Source: Roseospirillum parvum (GTDB lineage Bacteria > Pseudomonadota > Alphaproteobacteria > Rhodospirillales > Rhodospirillaceae). From it: 64,000 bases of DNA. This document shows, piece after piece, positions 54,099-62,349 of this stretch (positions are counted from its first letter, which is position 1; each line of letters opens with the position of its first letter). The translations under genes and the position numbers were made by a program. The notes beneath the pieces are model-generated. The model was not told the origin of the DNA and searched no databases. It saw only the letters and a program-made list of their open reading frames with translations. Where the stretch lies: the NCBI RefSeq assembly GCF_900100455.1, contig NZ_FNCV01000010.1, positions 1-64,000 of the forward strand. The letters are read 5' to 3'.

Positions 54099-54174
54099 TG
54101 GGATCGCTCTGCGAAGAATCCGCACCCGCCCCCGGAGAGACAGGCACGAAGGAAATTTCCAGGGGAGAGGGTAA

Positions 54175-54741
54175 TCAGGCGCTGGAGCCGGGATTGTCAA
54201 GAATGCGGTAGACCGAGGCCCGCCCGATCTCCAGCCGCCGGGCGATCTCGGTGGCTCCCACGCCTTCGGCCTTGAGCCGGCGAACCTCCGTCTCCTTGGC
54301 CCGGGCCGTGGCCTTGCGGCCCTTGTACTTGCCCTCGCGGCGGGCCTTCTCGATGCCCTCGCGCTGGCGCTCCAGCATGATCTCGCGTTCAAACTCCGCG
54401 ATGCCGCCAAGCACGGTCAGCATCAGCTTGCCGGTGGAGGTGGCCGTATCGATGCCCATGTCCAGGATGCGAAGGCTGGCCCCCTTGGCCTGGATCGCCT
54501 CCGTGATCTCCAGCAGATGCTTCACCGAGCGGGCCAACCGGTCCAGCTTGGTCACCACCAGGGTGTCACCCTCGCGGATGAACTCCAGAGCCTGGGCCAA
54601 CTGCTCCCGGTTGGGGACATCCACCGAGGAGACCTGTTCGCTGAACAGCTTATCGCACCCCGCCGCGCGAAGATCGCGGGCCTGGGCTTCGATGCTGGCC
54701 TTCTGGTCCAGGGTTGAGGTGCGGGCGTAACCGACGAGCAT
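54175..54741 (-). CDS. Serine recombinase (resolvase/invertase family)
   Basis: The protein has 188 residues from the ATG at 54741. The catalytic region MLVGYARTSTLDQKASIEAQ carries Ser9; later blocks are LVVTKLDRLARSVKHLLEIT and TSTGKLMLTVLGGIAEFERE, then a C-terminal HTH (GATEIARRLEIGRASVYRIL). Size and layout fit Tn3-type resolvases. With the tyrosine integrase, the island has two recombination systems; this one could resolve dimers or invert/delete DNA, or be a remnant of a transposon. Confidence 0.9.
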   Translation of the reverse strand: MLVGYARTSTLDQKASIEAQARDLRAAGCDKLFSEQVSSVDVPNREQLAQALEFIREGDTLVVTKLDRLARSVKHLLEITEAIQAKGASLRILDMGIDTATSTGKLMLTVLGGIAEFEREIMLERQREGIEKARREGKYKGRKATARAKETEVRRLKAEGVGATEIARRLEIGRASVYRILDNPGSSA

Positions 54742-55072
54742 GGGGGCCTCCGGGGCAAGGTGTCTCACAACGTCTTAAACGCATGAGTCCACCCGCCCCG
54801 AAAGTCAAGAGGCAATGTGTATGAGACACCCTGGACCGCATCCCGAGACGACTCGCTGGGGCAAGGCTCATTGAGACGGCGGCCTCAAGAGGCGAGCGAG
54901 CGAGCGGGAGTTGGAAGTCACCATCCAGCACCAACGCCAACCGACCCACCCCACCGGGGGAAATCGGCGCTTGCCCATGTAGGTTTAGGCGCTCAGATTT
55001 TCGCGCTGAAACACCCGCACCCACTCGCCGACCTGGCTCACCGCGAGAGTCATCCCGGAAGCCAAGGGGCCA
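54742..55072. promoter_or_regulatory. Divergent spacer between recombinase and vsr with inverted repeat
   Basis: No gene is seen in these 331 bp. A 9-bp inverted repeat, GGTGTCTCA (54759-54767) and TGAGACACC (54832-54840), flanks about 64 bp just upstream of the recombinase start. This could be part of a res-type site or an operator. Short GCGAGCGAGCGAGC repeats occur near 54890-54915. Divergent promoters for the recombinase and vsr-methyltransferase genes must lie here. Confidence 0.4.
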
Positions 55073-55528
55073 ATGCCTGAATCGATGGCTGATACTCTGA
55101 CCCCTTCTCAACGATCAGAACGAATGAGCCGCGTTCGCGCTCGCGACACCCGACCCGAGTTGGCCGTCCGGCGCGTCCTCCATCGCTCGGGCTATCGATA
55201 CCGCCTTCAGGGCAAGGATTTACCGGGCCGGCCAGATATAGTATTCCGATGCAGGAAGAAGGCCATATTTGTCCATGGCTGCTTTTGGCACAGACACCCC
55301 GGATGCGCCTTGGCGCGAATGCCGAAATCTCGAGTAGAGTTCTGGGTGACGAAGCTGGAAGGCAACCGTGATCGCGACCTCCGCAATCAAGCGGCGCTTA
55401 TCGCGATGGGCTGGGAGTTCCTGGTTATTTGGGAATGCGAGATAGGGAACACAGGAGCGATGGAGGAGAAACTTCGGCAGTTCCTGGGATCAACGAGGGA
55501 GGTTGGGGGACGTGTTCAAGTCGGTTGA
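55073..55528 (+). CDS. vsr: Very short patch repair endonuclease
   Basis: The protein has 151 residues from the ATG at 55073 (ATG 55085 is also possible). It begins with MADTLTPSQRSERMSRVRAR, DTRPELAVRRVLHRSGYRYR, and the catalytic region LPGRPDIVFRCRKKAIFVHG with CFWHRHPGC, the Vsr active-site Asp and zinc-type Cys/His. Vsr nicks T:G mismatches created when 5-methylcytosine deaminates, limiting C-to-T mutation at sites methylated by its partner. It overlaps the methyltransferase gene start by 17 bp. Confidence 0.95.
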   Translation: MPESMADTLTPSQRSERMSRVRARDTRPELAVRRVLHRSGYRYRLQGKDLPGRPDIVFRCRKKAIFVHGCFWHRHPGCALARMPKSRVEFWVTKLEGNRDRDLRNQAALIAMGWEFLVIWECEIGNTGAMEEKLRQFLGSTREVGGRVQVG

Positions 55529-56717
55529 ACTCTTCGCGGGAGCTGGTGGCTTGGGCATGGGAGTCGGCCTCGCCGGCTTCACCCCAATGGCCGTTGTGGA
55601 GCGGGACCGCTGGGCCGCCGACACGGTGCGGGAGAACGCCGCCCGTGATTTCCCGCTCGTGAAGGACTGGCCGCTATTCGAGGGCGATGTTCGACATTTC
55701 GATTTCGACACCCTCGAAGACAAGATCGACTTGGTTTCGGGAGGCCCACCGTGCCAACCGTTTTCCCTCGGAGGCAAACACCGCGCGAATGCCGACGACC
55801 GAGACATGTTCCCCGTTACCGTGGACGTGGTTCGTCGCCTTCGGCCGAAAGCCTTCATTCTTGAGAATGTCCGTGGCCTGACCCGGTCGGCTTTTGCCAA
55901 CTACTTTCAGTACATCCTCCTGCAACTCAGCTTCCCGGAGATCGTGCGCCGCCCACGCGACAACGCCGAAAACCATCTGAAGCGGCTGGAGGAAGCCAAG
56001 ACCTCAGGCCGGCGCGACGGGCTGACCTACGAGGTTGTTCACCGTGTCATCAACGCAGCCGATTATGGCATCCCTCAAAAGCGGGAGCGCGTATTCATCG
56101 TTGGCTTCCGTCAAGACCTTGAGGTCAAATGGTCATTCCCCACCGAGACTCACAGTCTAGATGCGCTCCTTGAGGACCAGTGGGTGACCGGCGACTACTG
56201 GGATCGGCACCGTATCGCGTCTCGCCACCGCTCACCCACGCCACTCCGCCTGCGACGCAGAATCGAGGCCATCAGGACCAGCAACGACCGCCCAACTCGC
56301 TCAAGCAAGCCCTGGCGAACCGTTCGTGACGCCCTGCTCGATATGCCCGACCCGCGCGAGACATCGGAGTTGTTCCACGACCATAGATACCAGCCAGGGG
56401 CCAGAGCCTATCCCGGCCATACAGGAAGTCCTCTCGACTTGCCCTCCAAAGCCCTCAAGGCCGGTGTCCATGGTGTCCCCGGCGGGGAAAACATGATGGT
56501 GCTGGACGATGGGAGCGTCAGGTACTTCAGCGTCCGAGAAGCCGCTCGTTTGCAGACGTTTCCCGATGGCTACAAGTTCCATGGCGCGTGGTCCGAAACC
56601 ATGCGGCAACTCGGCAACGCCGTACCGGTCCGCTTGGCACAGACCGTGGCGAGCAGTGTTGCGGAACAACTTGCCCTCCGCTTGGAACAAGAGCTCAAAC
56701 AAGACAGAAGCGCATAG
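55512..56717 (+). CDS. DNA cytosine-5 methyltransferase (type II R-M)
   Basis: The protein has 401 residues from a GTG at 55512, with GGGAGG upstream; a TTG at 55503 is possible. Conserved motifs in order are SVELFAGAGGLGMGVGLAGF (I), VSGGPPCQPFSLGG (IV, catalytic Cys), FILENVRGL (VI), GIPQKRERVFIVGFR (VIII) and RYFSVREAARLQTFPDGYK with LGNAVPVRLAQTV (IX-X). It methylates one cytosine in a target whose sequence cannot be read from here; the partner restriction gene resembles Eco29kI (known site CCGCGG), so a similar target is possible. If the restriction gene is dead, the enzyme acts as an orphan methylase. Confidence 0.95.
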   Translation: MFKSVELFAGAGGLGMGVGLAGFTPMAVVERDRWAADTVRENAARDFPLVKDWPLFEGDVRHFDFDTLEDKIDLVSGGPPCQPFSLGGKHRANADDRDMFPVTVDVVRRLRPKAFILENVRGLTRSAFANYFQYILLQLSFPEIVRRPRDNAENHLKRLEEAKTSGRRDGLTYEVVHRVINAADYGIPQKRERVFIVGFRQDLEVKWSFPTETHSLDALLEDQWVTGDYWDRHRIASRHRSPTPLRLRRRIEAIRTSNDRPTRSSKPWRTVRDALLDMPDPRETSELFHDHRYQPGARAYPGHTGSPLDLPSKALKAGVHGVPGGENMMVLDDGSVRYFSVREAARLQTFPDGYKFHGAWSETMRQLGNAVPVRLAQTVASSVAEQLALRLEQELKQDRSA

Positions 56718-56725
56718 TATCGGCC

Positions 56726-57344
56726 ATGAGCTCGACCGAACCATACAACCCCCTTGCAAAACGCAACCTCGGCAAGAGCGTGGCGGATGCGCTTCTACAA
56801 AGCGAACCCGATCCGCTCGGCACTCTGACGAACTTCGATGGCGCCGGCATCTATGCCCTCTACTACACTGGGGCATTCCCGATCTACGCACCCATCGCCA
56901 ATCGAAACCGGAAGGGAAAATTTGAACTTCCGATCTACGTTGGCAAGGCAGTTCCGAAGGGCGCCAGAAAAGGAGATATCGGCCTTGGACTCGACCCTGG
57001 CACGGCCCTGTTTACCCGCCTCGTCAAAGACCACGCCAAGAGCATTAAGCAAGCTGAAAACCTCGACATCGAAGACTTTTTTTTGCCGCTTCCTCGTAGT
57101 GGACGACATTTGGATTCCGCTTGGTGAAAGCCTGCTCATCTCAAGATTCGTGCCACTCTGGAACAAGTGGGTGGATGGCTTTGGCAACCATGATCCCGGG
57201 GGCGGGCGATATAACCAAGAACGCTCCCGCTGGGACGTGCTGCACCCAGGCCGCCCTTGGGCCACGAAATGCAAGGAGCGGAAGGAAGCCCTTGCTCAGA
57301 TTGAGACCGACGTGGCCGCTCGCTTAAGGGACATGTACGACTGA
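56726..57344 (+). pseudogene. Eco29kI-like GIY-YIG restriction endonuclease, frameshifted
   Basis: The gene starts at ATG 56726, 8 bp after the methyltransferase stop. The first 117 or so codons read SSTEPYNPLAKRNLGKSVAD, then GAGIYALYYTGAFPIYAPIA and LPIYVGKAVPKGARKGDIGL, a GIY-YIG nuclease core of the Eco29kI family. At an eight-T run (57077-57084) the frame breaks: in that frame the ORF ends at 57127. Shifting by one base gives CRFLVVDDIWIPLGESLLIS, RFVPLWNKWVDGFGNHDPGG and RYNQERSRWDVLHPGRPWAT, the expected continuation, to a stop at 57344. One T too many restores it, so this is a frameshift, a phase-variable homopolymer, a slippage site, or a sequencing error. Confidence 0.88.
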
Positions 57345-57601
57345 TTGACGCCAAGACCACGGCGAGGACTTGTGGAGGCCCTGCTTCCGTGAGACCCGCC
57401 CTCCATCACGGCCTCCCAACCCCACTAGGATTGCGCCCACGCCAACATCGCCGCGAGATGTTCAAGGGATAGCCTTTGGGAGTGATCGACCGTTGCCCCC
57501 TACGCCACAAAGCTGGCACACAAGCCCCATGCGAGGCGACAGAAAACTCTCTGACTTCCAACAGCTTATCTCCCGGCGAGCGCTAGTCTTCCCTCGGGCA
57601 C

Positions 57602-59197
57602 CTACCGCCCCATGAGGTGCGTCAGATCAACGCCGAAGTCCAGGTCCTTGAAACACTCCAGCCGCTTGGATGGGGTGAACAACTTGCCGCCGTAGGTGCC
57701 CGCCGTGATGCCGTTGATCTTGTGGCCGACGATCCGACCGATCCGGGCCGTGTCGACGCCGGCTTCCTCCAGGCGGGAGACGAAGGTGTGCCGGAAGCTG
57801 TGGAAGACCACGCCTTCCCGCTCAAGGCCAATCATGCGCAGATAGCCGGGGAACCAGACGGCGAAGCGGTGGCTGTGGCTGCCCTCGCTGTTGGGCTTCA
57901 ACTCCGGCCACAGACGCTCATGCTTGATGGCCTTCACGTGCTCCAGGAAGCCGAGATCGATCAGACGGGGGTGGATCGGCACCAGCCGTTCGCCGGCCTT
58001 GGTCTTGGACTTGAGAATGTCAAAGCACCAGACCCCGTCCTCCATCCGCACATCCGCGACCCGCAGCTTGGCGATTTCCTCGACCCGCATCCCGGTGTGC
58101 AGGCTGATCAGCGGAAACCAGTACTTGTAGTCCTTGACCAGCACCGAACCAGGACGCTCTCGCCGATCAGCCCGCCAGTGACCGGTGTACAGGGGCGAAT
58201 GAAACAGCCGCCGCAATTCGTCGGCCGAGAAGGCGTCGCGCTTGGGAGCGTCGGCGGGCGGCATCAGGCCCACGGTGGGATTGTCGATGGTGGCCTTGCC
58301 CTCCTGCTTCGCCCAGTTGAACAGGGCGGCGACCACCTTGAAATGGTGGCGGATGGTGTTGTTGGAGCGCTCCCCTTCCTCCAGCACCTCCCGCCAGCCC
58401 CGAATGTCGTCCCGGGTCACGGTGTCGATGGGCTTGCCGTCCAGGGTTTCGACGAACAGGCGCAGCTTGCCGATGGCGTTCCTGCGGGTGGTCGGCTGCC
58501 ACTTGCCATCGCGGACCTGGGCCACCTCGTAGGCCTCCAGGACGTCGCCCAGCGGCAGGGACTTGGCTCGTTGATCCCCTGGCTCGGGCATCATGGAGGA
58601 AACCGACGCCGATTGCCGGCGGAACAATGGGTCAATCGGCTCCAACGAGTAGTCGCCGACCCGCCGGGCCTTGGAGATGCGAAACAGTTCAATGTTCGCT
58701 CTCAGAAGGGCCAAGCACAAACGCTTATATACGTCAGACCCCGGCTCCGCACTTCTGCCAGCTTCTCCCAGAAGACATTCCACATCCCGGGCGACCTTGG
58801 AGAACTGGTTGCAGGCGATGGCCTCTCGGTAGTCGGCCTCCAGTTCGCTCAGAAGCTCAAGGTCCGCATCGACCGGGTCTTCGCCAGCGCGGGGCCACAC
58901 ATAGAGCGCTTTTCCCGACTGGGCAGAGAGGCGGAAATCCTCCTCATCCCGCAGCGCTTCAGCAAACCACTTGCGGGCGAGGTCATCGATCTGGTCGGGG
59001 GTCAGTTCAGGATGGCTCATCAGGTGATCGAACAGACGGTCGGCGGTGATGGACAGAAGCCGGGCGCGGCGCATCGCCTCTCCCCGGCTGGTGGTGTGCA
59101 GAGAGCGGACGATCTCCCGTCGGCCCCATCGGGTGCTCAAGGTATACGGCACCCGGCGGCGCCATGAGTAGACCGCACCTCGGCGTTGGACGTGCAT
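57602..59197 (-). CDS. Tyrosine site-specific integrase of the glnA island
   Basis: The protein has 531 residues from the ATG at 59197. It starts with a DUF6538-like region (MHVQRRGAVYSWRRRVPYTL then STRWGRREIVRSLHTTSRGE) found in alphaproteobacterial integrases. A SAM-like core-binding domain spans about 230-330. The catalytic domain has the Arg in SLHTGMRVEEIAKLRVADVR, HSFRHTFVSRLEEAG (H-x-x-R), VGHKINGITAGTYGGK with the candidate nucleophile Tyr in TYGG. The gene start lies about 110 bp from the right attachment core, the usual int-att arrangement. The target is the 3' end of glnA. Confidence 0.92.
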   Translation of the reverse strand: MHVQRRGAVYSWRRRVPYTLSTRWGRREIVRSLHTTSRGEAMRRARLLSITADRLFDHLMSHPELTPDQIDDLARKWFAEALRDEEDFRLSAQSGKALYVWPRAGEDPVDADLELLSELEADYREAIACNQFSKVARDVECLLGEAGRSAEPGSDVYKRLCLALLRANIELFRISKARRVGDYSLEPIDPLFRRQSASVSSMMPEPGDQRAKSLPLGDVLEAYEVAQVRDGKWQPTTRRNAIGKLRLFVETLDGKPIDTVTRDDIRGWREVLEEGERSNNTIRHHFKVVAALFNWAKQEGKATIDNPTVGLMPPADAPKRDAFSADELRRLFHSPLYTGHWRADRRERPGSVLVKDYKYWFPLISLHTGMRVEEIAKLRVADVRMEDGVWCFDILKSKTKAGERLVPIHPRLIDLGFLEHVKAIKHERLWPELKPNSEGSHSHRFAVWFPGYLRMIGLEREGVVFHSFRHTFVSRLEEAGVDTARIGRIVGHKINGITAGTYGGKLFTPSKRLECFKDLDFGVDLTHLMGR

Positions 59198-59208
59198 CGG
59201 TGTTGCCC

Positions 59209-59226
59209 CTGTGTAGCAGTCGTGTG
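59209..59226. repeat. Right copy of 18-bp island-end repeat
   Basis: CTGTGTAGCAGTCGTGTG lies just upstream of the integrase start, 84 bp from the right core. It differs from 52450-52467 by one base. It may be an integrase arm site and could also allow integrase to control its own promoter. Confidence 0.55.
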
Positions 59227-59309
59227 CGCAAGGGTGGGTCACGACTGGTTCGCAGTGGCGCGAAACGCTAGGTTTTCCGCGATTCTCCGACGCCCATGGG
59301 GGCCTGTGC

Positions 59310-59322
59310 CGAGATGTACTAC
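59310..59322. other. Right attachment core (attR) with displaced glnA tail
   Basis: The core CGAGATGTACTAC is followed by AGC-GTC-TGA, i.e. the last three codons of native glnA, at 59323-59331. No coding sequence of glnA precedes it, so this is a relic created by integration. Confidence 0.75.
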
Positions 59323-59364
59323 AGCGTCTGATCCGACGCCCGTACATCCGACCCGAGACGAGAG

Positions 59365-59391
59365 GGGGGAGCCGCAAGGCTCCCCCTTTTT
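59365..59391 (+). terminator. Displaced native glnA terminator
   Basis: GGGGGAGCC (59365-59373) pairs perfectly with GGCTCCCCC (59378-59386) over a GCAA tetraloop, followed by TTTTT. Its distance from the relic glnA stop (about 34 bp) is normal for a gene terminator. It is now separated from glnA by the island. Confidence 0.85.
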
Positions 59392-59688
59392 GTTATGGGG
59401 CGCTCCTTGGCGGGGGTGCCCTCATTTCCCCTTCCGCCTGCAAGCACAACACCGCAGCGAAGCAGGCGCCAGACCCCCCGCCAGAAAAAGAAAAGCAGAA
59501 AATTTTATGAAAACACAAACCCCGTCGATCAGCCAAGTCACTGGGAATTCATGCAAACCCCATAAGCGGGAAAAACAAGATTTCTATGCGGTTCGATATA
59601 TGGCCCGCTCTATCCTTACGTGCTACCCGTAACCCGAGTTTGGCTTCAGTGGGCGCAACAAGGGCCTGTTTGACGCGGGGATGAAATT
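59392..59688 (+). promoter_or_regulatory. AT-rich spacer before the DUF2726-like gene
   Basis: About 300 bp hold no gene. They are clearly richer in A/T than the rest of the window (runs of A at 59505-59520 and 59570-59580), which suggests promoter DNA or foreign origin. No specific box can be named. Confidence 0.35.
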
Positions 59689-60306
59689 ATGCTCGACCTC
59701 ATTACTGGTATTGCTGTTGGAATCGTCGCGACCGCCCTCAGCCTGGAGGTCAAGAAACAGAAGAATAAGCGTATCTTTAAAAGATACGACCTGTCAGACG
59801 CCGGCAACCAGCTTCGATTCATCGAGGAGGTCAAACTTTACCGCAAGAGACCGATCAACCGCGAATCATACGAGCACTTCAGGTACATCGAGCAGCACCT
59901 GAAAAACAGGCAAGAGGGGTTGCGGATACTCGCCGAGGTTGGGCTCGGCGCCTTCATCGGAACCTCCGACGCAGCATCGACGGAGAAGCAGAGAAAACGC
60001 GCCTTCAGCTCCTACAACAGCAAGCGCGTGGACTTTCTTGTCATCGATGCTTTCGGCAACCCGGCGGTCGCCATCGAGTATCACGGCAGCGGCCACCATT
60101 TGAGCCCCGATGCCGTGGCCCGGGACGCCGTCAAGAAACGCGCCCTGCAAAAAGCGGGGATCGAGTTGCTGGAGATTTATCCCAACGCCCACAAACCCGA
60201 GGTCCTGGCCAGACTCGACGCCATCCTGGCCCGCCACGCGGGCACCACAGGCCGGCTGGCGGCGCCTCATCGCCCCCACCTCCAAGCCGTGGCCGTCGGC
60301 GCCTGA
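59689..60306 (+). CDS. Membrane-anchored DUF2726-like protein
   Basis: The protein has 205 residues. One N-terminal TM helix (MLDLITGIAVGIVATALSL) is followed by a basic stretch. The domain at about residues 75-185 resembles DUF2726, a predicted PD-(D/E)xK-type nuclease fold: KRVDFLVIDAFGNPAVAIEY, HGSGHHLSPDAVARDAVKKR then ALQKAGIELLEIYP. The Asp of VDF, the Glu of IEY and Lys of RDAVKKR could form the site. Catalysis is not proven. It lies just right of the glnA terminator, outside the inferred island. Confidence 0.7.
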   Translation: MLDLITGIAVGIVATALSLEVKKQKNKRIFKRYDLSDAGNQLRFIEEVKLYRKRPINRESYEHFRYIEQHLKNRQEGLRILAEVGLGAFIGTSDAASTEKQRKRAFSSYNSKRVDFLVIDAFGNPAVAIEYHGSGHHLSPDAVARDAVKKRALQKAGIELLEIYPNAHKPEVLARLDAILARHAGTTGRLAAPHRPHLQAVAVGA

Positions 60307-60370
60307 GCCGGCGCCCGGCAACGCGCTCTCGGTCCGTTGCCAAGCCGGCTCCCACCCGAAGCCGCCTCCC

Positions 60371-62059
60371 CTACCCCTCGCCCAGCCCGGCCACCGCCGC
60401 CTCGAAATCGGGCGCCGTTTCGGCCAGCTCCAGCACCCCCATGTCGGCCAGCACGCGGGCCGGCTGGTCGGCCAGGCCGGTGAGGATCAGGCGGGTGCCG
60501 TGGCGCCGGCACTTGGCGGCCAGGTCGGCCAGCTTGCTGGCCCCGGTAGCGTCGATCATCGGCACCCCGTCGAGCCCCAAAAGGAACACCCGGGGCCGCC
60601 CGGCGATGCTGTCCAGCAGGTCGGCGATGCGGCTGGCCACGCCGAAGAACAGCGGCCCGGAGAGGCGGAAGGCCTCCACCCCCGGGGGCAGGCCGCCGGC
60701 CACGTAGGGCGGGCGCGGCTGGCCGGAGAGATCGTCCACGTCCTCGGCGATCATCGGGCCGCCGGTGCTCAGGGCGACCAGCTCGCTCATCCGGTGCATG
60801 AACAGCAGGGCGGCCAGCACCACCCCCACTTCGATGGCCACCGTCAGGTCGACCAGCACGGTCAGGCCAAGGGTCACCACCAGGGTCAGGCGGTCGCCCC
60901 ACGGCCCGCGCATCAACTGGCGGATGCGGCCCAGCTCGCTCATGTTCCAGGCCACCACCACCAGCACCGCGGCGAGGCTGGCCAGCGGCACGTGGGCGAT
61001 CAGCGGGGCGGCCAGCAGCACCGCCGCCATGACGATCAGGGCATGCAGCATGCCGGCCACCGGGGTCCGTCCGCCGCTGCGGATGTTGGTCACCGTGCGG
61101 GCGATGGCGCCGGTCGCCGGCAGGCCGCCGAACAGAGCCGAGGCCGAGTTGGCCACCCCTTGCGCCACCAGCTCGCAGTTGGCGCGATGGCGGCGCCCGG
61201 TCATGCCGTCGGCGACCACCGCCGAGAGCAGCGACTCGACACCGGCCAGGAAGGCGATGGTGAAGGCGCTGGGCAGCATCTCGGCCAGCCGGGCCAGCGA
61301 CACCTCGGGCCAGGTAGGCGTGGGCACCCCCAGCTCGACCGAGCCGAAGCGGCTGCCCACGGTGTCCACCGGCAGGTCGAGCCCCCACACCATCAGCCCG
61401 CCGGCGACCACGCAGACCAGGAAGCCCGGCACCCGGGGCCCGAAGCGGCGCAACAGCAGGATCACCGCCAGCCCGCCGCCGGCCACCGCCAGGGTCGGCA
61501 GGTCCAGGGTGTCGCGGGCCGCCCACAGCCCGCCCAACCGGCCCAGGATGTCGCCCGGCAACTCGCCCGGCATCAGGCCGAAGAAGTCCTTCACCTGGCT
61601 GAGCAGGATGATCGCCGCGATGCCGGCGGTGAAGCCGACCACCACCGGCTCGGGGATGTACTTCATCAGGGTGCCGAGGCGCAGCAGCCCGGCCAGCACC
61701 AGCATCGCCCCGGCCATCAGGGTGGCCAGGATCAGGCCGTCGAAACCGTGCTGGGCAATGACGTTGAAGACCACCACCACGAAGGCCCCGGTCGGCCCGC
61801 CAATCTGGAAGCGGCTGCCGCCCAGCGCCGAGATCAGGAAGCCGGCCACCACCACCGTCAGCAGCCCCTTGTCGGGGGTGGCGCCGCTGGCGATGGCCAG
61901 GGCCATGGCCAGGGGAATGGCGACCACCGCCACGGTCATGCCGGCCAGGGCGTCGGCCTTCAGGTCATCCAGCCGGTAGCCCTGGGCCAGCACGGTGAAA
62001 AGCTTGGGCACCAGCAGGTGCCACCAGGGAGCGCGGGCGGGATCGGACGACAGGGGCAT
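60371..62059 (-). CDS. SulP family anion transporter with STAS domain
   Basis: The protein has 562 residues with about twelve to fourteen hydrophobic segments (for example ALAGMTVAVVAIPLAMALAI). SulP signatures are GGSRFQIGGPTGAFVVVVFN and the GLPATGAIARTVTNIRSGGR region. A cytoplasmic STAS domain occupies about residues 450-560 (VFLLGLDGVPMIDATGASKL). Substrate may be sulfate, bicarbonate or a dicarboxylate; the family does not decide it. The stop-proximal region converges with the DUF2726-like gene. An XRE regulator gene precedes it by 35 bp on the same strand. Confidence 0.93.
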   Translation of the reverse strand: MPLSSDPARAPWWHLLVPKLFTVLAQGYRLDDLKADALAGMTVAVVAIPLAMALAIASGATPDKGLLTVVVAGFLISALGGSRFQIGGPTGAFVVVVFNVIAQHGFDGLILATLMAGAMLVLAGLLRLGTLMKYIPEPVVVGFTAGIAAIILLSQVKDFFGLMPGELPGDILGRLGGLWAARDTLDLPTLAVAGGGLAVILLLRRFGPRVPGFLVCVVAGGLMVWGLDLPVDTVGSRFGSVELGVPTPTWPEVSLARLAEMLPSAFTIAFLAGVESLLSAVVADGMTGRRHRANCELVAQGVANSASALFGGLPATGAIARTVTNIRSGGRTPVAGMLHALIVMAAVLLAAPLIAHVPLASLAAVLVVVAWNMSELGRIRQLMRGPWGDRLTLVVTLGLTVLVDLTVAIEVGVVLAALLFMHRMSELVALSTGGPMIAEDVDDLSGQPRPPYVAGGLPPGVEAFRLSGPLFFGVASRIADLLDSIAGRPRVFLLGLDGVPMIDATGASKLADLAAKCRRHGTRLILTGLADQPARVLADMGVLELAETAPDFEAAVAGLGEG

Positions 62060-62094
62060 GGGGGGCTCCGCGAATTCGGAACAGGGAGTCGGGA

Positions 62095-62349
62095 TCAGGC
62101 GGCGGGGCCGCGCAGACGCACGCCGCGCCCCGAGGCCCGGCTCTCCGCCCCCTCGCCGATCAGCTCGACGCCGCCGGCCTCCAGCGCCTCGACCACCTTG
62201 GTCAGGCTGTCGATCACGCCGCGCACGGTGCCCGGACTGGCTTCCATGCGCTGGATGGTGGGCAGGGAGAGGCCGGCGCGGGCGGCCAGGGTCTTCTGGT
62301 CGATGCCGAGCAGGGCCCGGGCGGCGCGCATCTGGGGGCCGGTGATCAC
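62095..62349 (-). CDS. XRE-type HTH regulator next to sulP
   Basis: The protein has 84 residues from a GTG at 62349. The HTH is RAARALLGIDQKTLAARAGL then SLPTIQRMEAS, typical of Cro/CI-type DNA-binding domains. The remaining part is a short helix plus a GEGAESRASGRG tail. It is transcribed with and ahead of sulP. A perfect palindrome upstream (62383-62396) is a likely operator, so autoregulation of the pair is plausible. Confidence 0.85.
   Translation of the reverse strand: MITGPQMRAARALLGIDQKTLAARAGLSLPTIQRMEASPGTVRGVIDSLTKVVEALEAGGVELIGEGAESRASGRGVRLRGPAA

Larger units (their letters stand above)
52384..59322. mobile_element. Integrative island in the 3' end of glnA (about 6.9 kb)
   Basis: The same 13-bp core CGAGATGTACTAC is present at 52384-52396 (in glnA) and 59310-59322. 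After both cores a Ser-Val-stop follows, TCG-GTT-TGA at the left and AGC-GTC-TGA at the right, so the right copy is the displaced native tail of glnA. A strong terminator directly follows it. A tyrosine integrase gene lies next to the right end and reads inward. An 18-bp repeat (52450-52467, 59209-59226) lies just inside both ends. Cargo is a ParB-like gene, a Cys/His protein, a serine recombinase, vsr, a C5 methyltransferase and a broken restriction gene. Boundaries are inferred from sequence, not compared with an empty site. Confidence 0.82.

Noticed and set aside
52450-59226. The 18-bp repeats were first considered the island attachment sites
   Set aside because: The 13-bp core shared by glnA and the relic glnA tail lies further out and explains the duplicated stop codon and terminator; the 18-bp copies are inside it.
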